Below, one piece after another: positions 6,397-10,036 of a DNA stretch of 10,036 nt. Source of the stretch: an uncultured Phaeodactylibacter sp. (GTDB taxonomy: Bacteria > Bacteroidota > Bacteroidia > Chitinophagales > Saprospiraceae); NCBI GenBank assembly GCA_913062745.1, contig CAJXXJ010000087.1:1-10036 (forward strand), given 5' to 3'. Position 1 is the stretch's first letter. Every line of letters begins with the position of its first letter. Position numbers and translations under genes: made by a program. Under the pieces are notes generated by a model. It was not told the DNA's origin. It made no database searches and saw only the letters and a list, made by a program, of their open reading frames with translations.

Positions 6397-7488
6397 CTAG
6401 AGCTGAAGCGGCCCTTTGCCCACGCGATCCGCGATCCAACGGCCGTCTTCACAGTACTGTACCAGTTCAGCATCGATAAAGTTTTGTATCTCTTCTTTTA
6501 TTCGCTCCGGGTAGAATAAATGCAGGTTGGGCCCGGCATCGAGGCTGAAGTAGAGCGGCTGCCCGGTTTCCTGACGGTAAGCCTGCACCTTATTAATAAG
6601 GGTAAGCGTATGGGGCTTGATGAGGATGTAGGGAGGGTTGGAAGCCATCATCAGCGCATGCAGCGTCATCGCTTCTGCTTCCAGCAGCTGCCCGAAGCGC
6701 TCCTCTTCGCCGGTGCGCAGGGCGCTCAGCAGCTCGTGGGTGTGTTGCCGGGCCTGCCGGTAGCGGGGCTCCGCGTAAGCATTGCCCTCCATCAGCGCGT
6801 GCCCGGCCCGGCTCGATACCGATTTTTCGCCTTTGCTTACGATGAGGATCGCGTCCTGATACGTTTTGAAGACCTCGTGCGTCTGCTCTTCCATAGGGAT
6901 AGCGTACAGATCGGAGGCACCTTCCACTTCTCCCATCGCCCCCCACATAGCCAGGGCCGGATACACGGAGCGGCAGGCACTGCCGGAACCCAGCCGGGCA
7001 ACAAAGGAGGCTTTTTGCCGAAAGGCGCTATCGTCCTCCAGGGTGCCGAAGAGCATATCCTCCACGGTACAGAGGCACAGGGCCAGTGCGCTCATGCTTG
7101 ATGCCGAAGATGCGATGCCCGAAGAGTGCGGGAAAGAGTTGGTGGAGCGGATGGTCCACTTCAGCTGCCGGATGAAAGGGAAGATATCGCTGATGCTGTC
7201 CAGAAACGCCCGGACCTTTTCGGCGAAAGCCTCATTAGGAGCGCCATCGAAGCGGAAGTCCAGTTCCACGCCGGTGCCTGCCTGCCTGCGGGCTTCGTAG
7301 GCTACTTCCGTTTCCGTGTAAGCGCTCTCCAGCGTAAAGCTGATGGAAGGGTTGCGCGGCAGCTGACGGCCGTGCTTGCCCCAGTACTTGACGATAGCGA
7401 GGTTGGACGGGCTGCGCCATACTGCTTTGCCGGGTTCCACTTTACTGCTTTCGACGATTAGTTTGGGGTTCTTGTAATCAAGTGCCAT
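6397..7488 (-). CDS. mvaD: Diphosphomevalonate decarboxylase (GHMP family)
   Basis: This enzyme catalyses the ATP-dependent decarboxylation of mevalonate 5-diphosphate to isopentenyl diphosphate, the last step of the mevalonate route to isoprenoids, in the cytosol. The 363-residue protein has the family motifs in order: SPSNLAIVKYWGK (26-38), the ATP-binding glycine/serine loop [14 protein letters not shown] (122-135), the substrate-site sequence ARLGSGSACRSVYP (164-177), and SLDAGPN (316-321... within 315-322) with the catalytic aspartate D317-318 region. No other mevalonate genes are in the window. It is the first gene of an operon with the rhodanese and oxoamine synthase genes. The ATG at 7488 gives a normal N-terminus. 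A -7-like element (TACTTTTG, 7509-7516) lies just upstream. The family call is strong. Confidence 0.94.
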   Translation of the reverse strand: MALDYKNPKLIVESSKVEPGKAVWRSPSNLAIVKYWGKHGRQLPRNPSISFTLESAYTETEVAYEARRQAGTGVELDFRFDGAPNEAFAEKVRAFLDSISDIFPFIRQLKWTIRSTNSFPHSSGIASSASSMSALALCLCTVEDMLFGTLEDDSAFRQKASFVARLGSGSACRSVYPALAMWGAMGEVEGASDLYAIPMEEQTHEVFKTYQDAILIVSKGEKSVSSRAGHALMEGNAYAEPRYRQARQHTHELLSALRTGEEERFGQLLEAEAMTLHALMMASNPPYILIKPHTLTLINKVQAYRQETGQPLYFSLDAGPNLHLFYPERIKEEIQNFIDAELVQYCEDGRWIADRVGKGPLQL

Positions 7489-7508
7489 GCATTCTTTTTT
7501 GGATGCTG

Positions 7509-7516
7509 CAAAAGTA
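7509..7516 (-). promoter_or_regulatory. Candidate -7 element for the mvaD operon
   Basis: The minus strand reads TACTTTTG, a match to TAnnTTTG, 20 nt before the mvaD start codon. The nearest upstream TTG is 26 nt away, longer than the usual 19-21, so this is weak. An inverted repeat AGTAAG (7513-7518) and CTTACT (7528-7533), enclosing the palindrome TTCGAA, overlaps it and could be an operator. Confidence 0.3.
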
Positions 7517-7710
7517 AGCTATTCGAACTTACTATAGCCTTTCAACAATAAATTCAACCCTTTGGGGAAGAAATTCGTATCCTTTAGCCGACTAAACGTG
7601 CAGTTTTTTCATATTTGACAACCAATATACCGGAATGCTGTATCATATTCACACTTCCGATAAACGTACACCCACTATACCATTCATTGACCAGTTAACT
7701 TAAAATACGT

Positions 7711-8931
7711 ATGAGACATCTTTACCTCTTTATTGTACTGCTGGCAAGCCCGGCATTTATGGCTGCTCAGCAGGACTGGGAAACCATAGCCCCTCTGCCC
7801 AATGGCCTGGTTACCGACCATTCTTATGGATTTGCTTTTGACGGCAAAGGCTACTTTGTGGCCGGCGCGGACGAATTCAGCTACCTCGACATCTTCCTCG
7901 AATACGACCCTGAAACGGACAGCTGGACAGAGCTGGACGACTTCCCGGGTGGCTTCCGTGGCTTTGGCATCGTCGATACCTGGGACGGCAAAGCCTACTT
8001 CGGGTTTGGCTTTAGCGGCAGCAATTACATGCGGGACCTCTGGGTGTTTGACCCGGCTACTAAAGAATGGACGGAGCTCGCGCCCTGTCCCTGCACGCCG
8101 CGGATCCACCCGGCCTTTATTGCGCACAACGACAAGATATTCGTCGGCATGGGCGGCTCGCCGAACGGCAACCTCAATGACTGGTGGGAATACGATATGG
8201 CGACCGACAGCTGGAGCCAAAAGCCAGACTTTCCGGGCCTTCCCCGCCACCACCCGTTTCAGTTTGGGGTAGGCGACTATGTCTACGCGGGATTCGGCCA
8301 CGGCAACACCTTCATCTCTAATGAATGGTTCCGCTACGACCCGGTTACAGAAGAATGGACGCAAATGGCTACGCTGCCGGCCGAAGGCCGCGTTGCTGGT
8401 ACACAGTTTGCCCACAACGGCAAAGGTTATGTACTCAGTGGAGATGGTGGCGACCATACTTCTATGGAAGAAGGCGAGTTTTGGGAGTACGACCCGGAGC
8501 TCGATGAATGGGAAGCACTGCCGGCTCACCCGGGAGTATCCCGCTGGGCACCGACTTCTTTCGTACTTGACGGCTGGGTCTACCTGCTCGGCGGGCCTAC
8601 GAATGTCAACGGCAACCTGAACTATGCCCCCAATGACAACTACCGCTACCAACTGGAAGAAATCAATAGTGCCCGGGAAGTATTCGTCAACGACCCTTCG
8701 CTCTTCGAAGCTTATCCCAATCCGTTTGCGGAGCAACTCTTCTTCAACTGGGATGCTGCAGCCAACGGGGCAGAGGGCAGTATCCGTATCCTGGACAGCA
8801 AAGGCCAAACTGTTTTCCTGAGCGAACAGCTGCCTGTTTCGCTTGACCTGGGATTCCTGCCCGCCGGTATCTACAGCGTGGAAGCCACAAGCGATAAGCG
8901 GCGCGCGGTGAAAAGTGTAGCGAAACAGTAG
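7711..8931 (+). CDS. Kelch-repeat protein with type IX secretion C-terminal sorting domain
   Basis: The product is 406 residues. A signal peptide, MRHLYLFIVLLASPAFMAA, leads to export by Sec. Residues about 22-320 contain six Kelch-like blades. Each has a shared sequence style such as YDPETDSWTELDDFPG, FDPATKEWTELAPCP, YDMATDSWSQKPDFPG, YDPVTEEWTQMATLP and YDPELDEWEALPAHPG, which should close as a beta-propeller. About 327-406 is a Por/type IX secretion (T9SS type A) sorting domain: YPNPF (335-339), then GSIRILDSKGQTVF, LPAGIYSVEA and a basic C-terminal end. Such proteins are moved across the outer membrane by the type IX system and are released or attached to the cell surface. No enzymatic motif is visible, and a binding or adhesion role is inference. 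It is a single-gene unit followed by a strong terminator. The divergent mvaD operon starts 222 nt upstream. Confidence 0.92.
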   Translation: MRHLYLFIVLLASPAFMAAQQDWETIAPLPNGLVTDHSYGFAFDGKGYFVAGADEFSYLDIFLEYDPETDSWTELDDFPGGFRGFGIVDTWDGKAYFGFGFSGSNYMRDLWVFDPATKEWTELAPCPCTPRIHPAFIAHNDKIFVGMGGSPNGNLNDWWEYDMATDSWSQKPDFPGLPRHHPFQFGVGDYVYAGFGHGNTFISNEWFRYDPVTEEWTQMATLPAEGRVAGTQFAHNGKGYVLSGDGGDHTSMEEGEFWEYDPELDEWEALPAHPGVSRWAPTSFVLDGWVYLLGGPTNVNGNLNYAPNDNYRYQLEEINSAREVFVNDPSLFEAYPNPFAEQLFFNWDAAANGAEGSIRILDSKGQTVFLSEQLPVSLDLGFLPAGIYSVEATSDKRRAVKSVAKQ

Positions 8932-8977
8932 AGCAGACTGACTCCCTGCGGCTTGTACTGCCGCAAGAAACAAGTTA

Positions 8978-9020
8978 AAGCGGGCCCTGATCGGTGCATC
9001 AGGGCCCGCTTCTTTTTTAT
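8978..9020 (+). terminator. Strong intrinsic terminator after Kelch protein gene
   Basis: AAGCGGGCCCTGAT (8978-8991) and ATCAGGGCCCGCTT (8998-9011) form a perfect 14-bp stem with a 6-base loop, followed by CTTTTTTATTTTTT. This is an almost ideal Rho-independent terminator on the plus strand, 47 nt after the stop codon. A smaller inverted repeat, TGCGGC and GCCGCA (8947-8965), precedes it. Confidence 0.93.
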
Positions 9021-9210
9021 TTTTTCCCGTTCAGAACAAAAAAAGCAGGGTTGAGTAGAAATCAATGTGGCTTAAATATTGACAAAAACTCACTTTCATA
9101 TGTACATTTTGATAATTTAATTCCTGCAATTGCTTTATTTCAAAAGGATTCATAATGCGGCACAGCCTTTCAGGCAGCTATATCGTCTTGACAAATCGAT
9201 ATTTCTGTAG
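9021..9210. other. Intergenic stretch without recognised gene
   Basis: This AT-rich stretch lies between the terminator after the Kelch gene and the promoter of the next gene. I see no RNA gene, no convincing reading frame and no strong repeat, apart from a small GCCT/AGGC hairpin near 9166-9176. A 53-codon frame beginning at 9155 continues through the promoter region, and I do not regard it as a gene. Confidence 0.5.
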
Positions 9211-9241
9211 TTGTACTGCCCTGCTATTGCCTGTATGTTTG
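9211..9241 (+). promoter_or_regulatory. Bacteroidota-type promoter
   Basis: TTG at 9211-9213 and TATGTTTG at 9234-9241 are separated by exactly 20 nt. This matches the TTG-N20-TAnnTTTG consensus of the Bacteroidota primary sigma factor. Transcription would start near 9248, leaving a leader of about 74 nt before the ATG at 9322. It is the best promoter match in the window. Confidence 0.6.
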
Positions 9242-9321
9242 CAGTGTAATCAAAAGGAAACACCCCTGGAAGCAGGGAGAAAAAACCGACTTAACTTTTT
9301 AACTGTAAAATTTTGAATGCT

Positions 9322-10036
9322 ATGAAAAAGATGATTTTTGCCGTAATGAGCATGGCCGTGCTGCTGACTTTCAACAGCTGTGATTTGCTCGAAGGCGACG
9401 ACAACGGTATGAGCAACCCATTTGCCAGCGTATTTAACGATGACCTGTCCTACAGCCCCTGCGAAGAAGACCTCGACGTAACGGCTGATCAGCTGCCGGA
9501 CGCTATCTTTACTTACCTGGAAGAAAACTACGCCGGTTACGAAATCGATGACCTCGACCAGTACCTGGAAAATGGTGAGCAGCGCTTTGGCGTGGAAATC
9601 GACTATCAGGGTGGAGAGATCGAACTGCTGTTTACTGCAGCGGGCGACCTCATCAATGCCGGCCCGGACGGAGAAGATGTCATGGTGGATGCCAGCCAAC
9701 TTCCGCAGGCGGCCCTTGACTACCTCGACATGGAGTTTCCTAATGCTGTGATCGAAGAGGTCTGGATCGAACTGGAGTACGGCTACGAGTTCTACGAAGT
9801 AGACTTGTCGAACGGCGTAGAAGTATACTTCACTACTGATGGCACTTTCGCTTGCAGCGAAGAAGATGATGACGACGGCGATGACGATGACGGCGATGAC
9901 GACGATGGCGATGACGACGATGACGATGACGATGACGGCGATGATGACGACGGCGATGATGACGACGGCGATGATGACGACGGCGATGATGACGACGGCG
10001 ATGATGACGACGGCGATGACGATGACGATGTTCAGG
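9322..10036 (+). CDS. PepSY-like lipoprotein with Asp-Gly repeat tail (3'-truncated by window end)
   Basis: An ATG at 9322 opens a frame that runs off the window, giving 238 residues. A signal sequence ends at NSC, with C20 likely lipidated. Acidic residues follow it (DLLEGDD), similar to the acidic signals that send Bacteroidota lipoproteins to the surface. Two similar units follow, about 54-111 and 123-176: ADQLPDAIFTYLEENYAGYE and ASQLPQAALDYLDMEFPNAV. Each has the helix-then-strands pattern of PepSY-like (DUF2874) periplasmic proteins of Bacteroidota. The exact role is unknown; binding or inhibitory roles have been suggested for PepSY relatives. Residues 182-236 contain only Asp (46) and Gly (9), in a D4G pattern. 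This acidic linker could bind cations such as Ca2+, which is inference. After it the frame continues with V-Q, so more domains may follow. Confidence 0.85.
   Translation, partial: MKKMIFAVMSMAVLLTFNSCDLLEGDDNGMSNPFASVFNDDLSYSPCEEDLDVTADQLPDAIFTYLEENYAGYEIDDLDQYLENGEQRFGVEIDYQGGEIELLFTAAGDLINAGPDGEDVMVDASQLPQAALDYLDMEFPNAVIEEVWIELEYGYEFYEVDLSNGVEVYFTTDGTFACSEEDDDDGDDDDGDDDDGDDDDDDDDDGDDDDGDDDDGDDDDGDDDDGDDDDGDDDDDVQ
9937..10011 (+). repeat. 15-bp tandem repeat coding DDDDG
   Basis: GGCGATGATGACGAC is present in five perfect consecutive copies, in frame. Diverged copies on both sides stretch the Asp/Gly run to 9865-10029. Identical codon choice across the copies points to recent slippage expansion rather than selection on protein sequence alone. 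Because the unit is 15 bp, changes in copy number keep the reading frame. Confidence 0.92.

Noticed and set aside
6593..6946. Arginine-rich 117-codon frame inside mvaD
   Set aside because: It is a shifted-frame reading of the diphosphomevalonate decarboxylase gene with low-complexity composition and no family motifs.
7684..8973. 429-codon open frame on the minus strand, antisense to the Kelch protein
   Set aside because: The plus strand encodes a complete signal peptide, Kelch blades and sorting domain. The antisense translation has no recognisable features.
9155..9316. 53-codon frame upstream of the PepSY-like lipoprotein, cysteine-containing
   Set aside because: It overlaps the best promoter in the window, lacks a clear lipobox or a known family, and reads like translated intergenic DNA.
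9865..10029. CRISPR-like regular repeat
   Set aside because: The units are contiguous with no spacers and encode an in-frame Asp-Gly run, so this is a coding minisatellite.

Overview
The window reads as chromosomal DNA of a Bacteroidota bacterium, plausibly Saprospirales/Lewinella-like. The main clues are a secreted protein with a C-terminal type IX secretion (Por) sorting domain, a TonB plug-domain lipoprotein, a PepSY-like lipoprotein, weak Shine-Dalgarno signals, and a TTG-N20-TAnnTTTG promoter. A mevalonate-pathway gene also fits. The exact taxon is inference. No mobile element, CRISPR array, rRNA or tRNA was seen.

Left block (1-3237): an aldehyde-oxidation module. An AcoD/AldB-type aldehyde dehydrogenase and a small cysteine-rich DUF779 protein lie on the minus strand, and an AraC-family regulator diverges from them. 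The roughly 280-bp divergent region holds a -7-like element for the dehydrogenase. Just upstream of it is a 17-bp-spaced direct repeat that suits an AraC-family operator. An intrinsic terminator sits between the dehydrogenase gene and the DUF779 gene and probably lowers expression of the second gene.

Middle block (3238-4438): a small plus-strand lipoprotein made of little more than a TonB-receptor plug domain converges on a minus-strand exported protein of unknown function. A compound hairpin fills the gap between their stop codons.

Central operon (4574-7488, minus strand): diphosphomevalonate decarboxylase, then an exported rhodanese-domain protein, then a PLP-dependent alpha-oxoamine synthase. 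The last resembles serine palmitoyltransferases and the cysteate acyltransferases that start sulfonolipid (capnine) synthesis. Spacing is tight (25 nt, then 4 nt), so isoprenoid and amino-lipid precursor genes are probably co-transcribed.

Right block (7711-10036): a six-bladed Kelch protein with a type IX sorting domain, closed by a near-ideal intrinsic terminator. A well-formed Bacteroidota promoter then precedes a truncated lipoprotein gene. That lipoprotein has two PepSY-like units followed by an Asp-Gly low-complexity tail encoded by a 15-bp tandem repeat, and it runs off the end of the window.

No clearly new multi-gene system was found. The best leads are the DUF779/aldehyde dehydrogenase/AraC module with its operator and internal terminator, the mevalonate-rhodanese-oxoamine synthase operon, the stand-alone plug lipoprotein, and the D4G-repeat lipoprotein.
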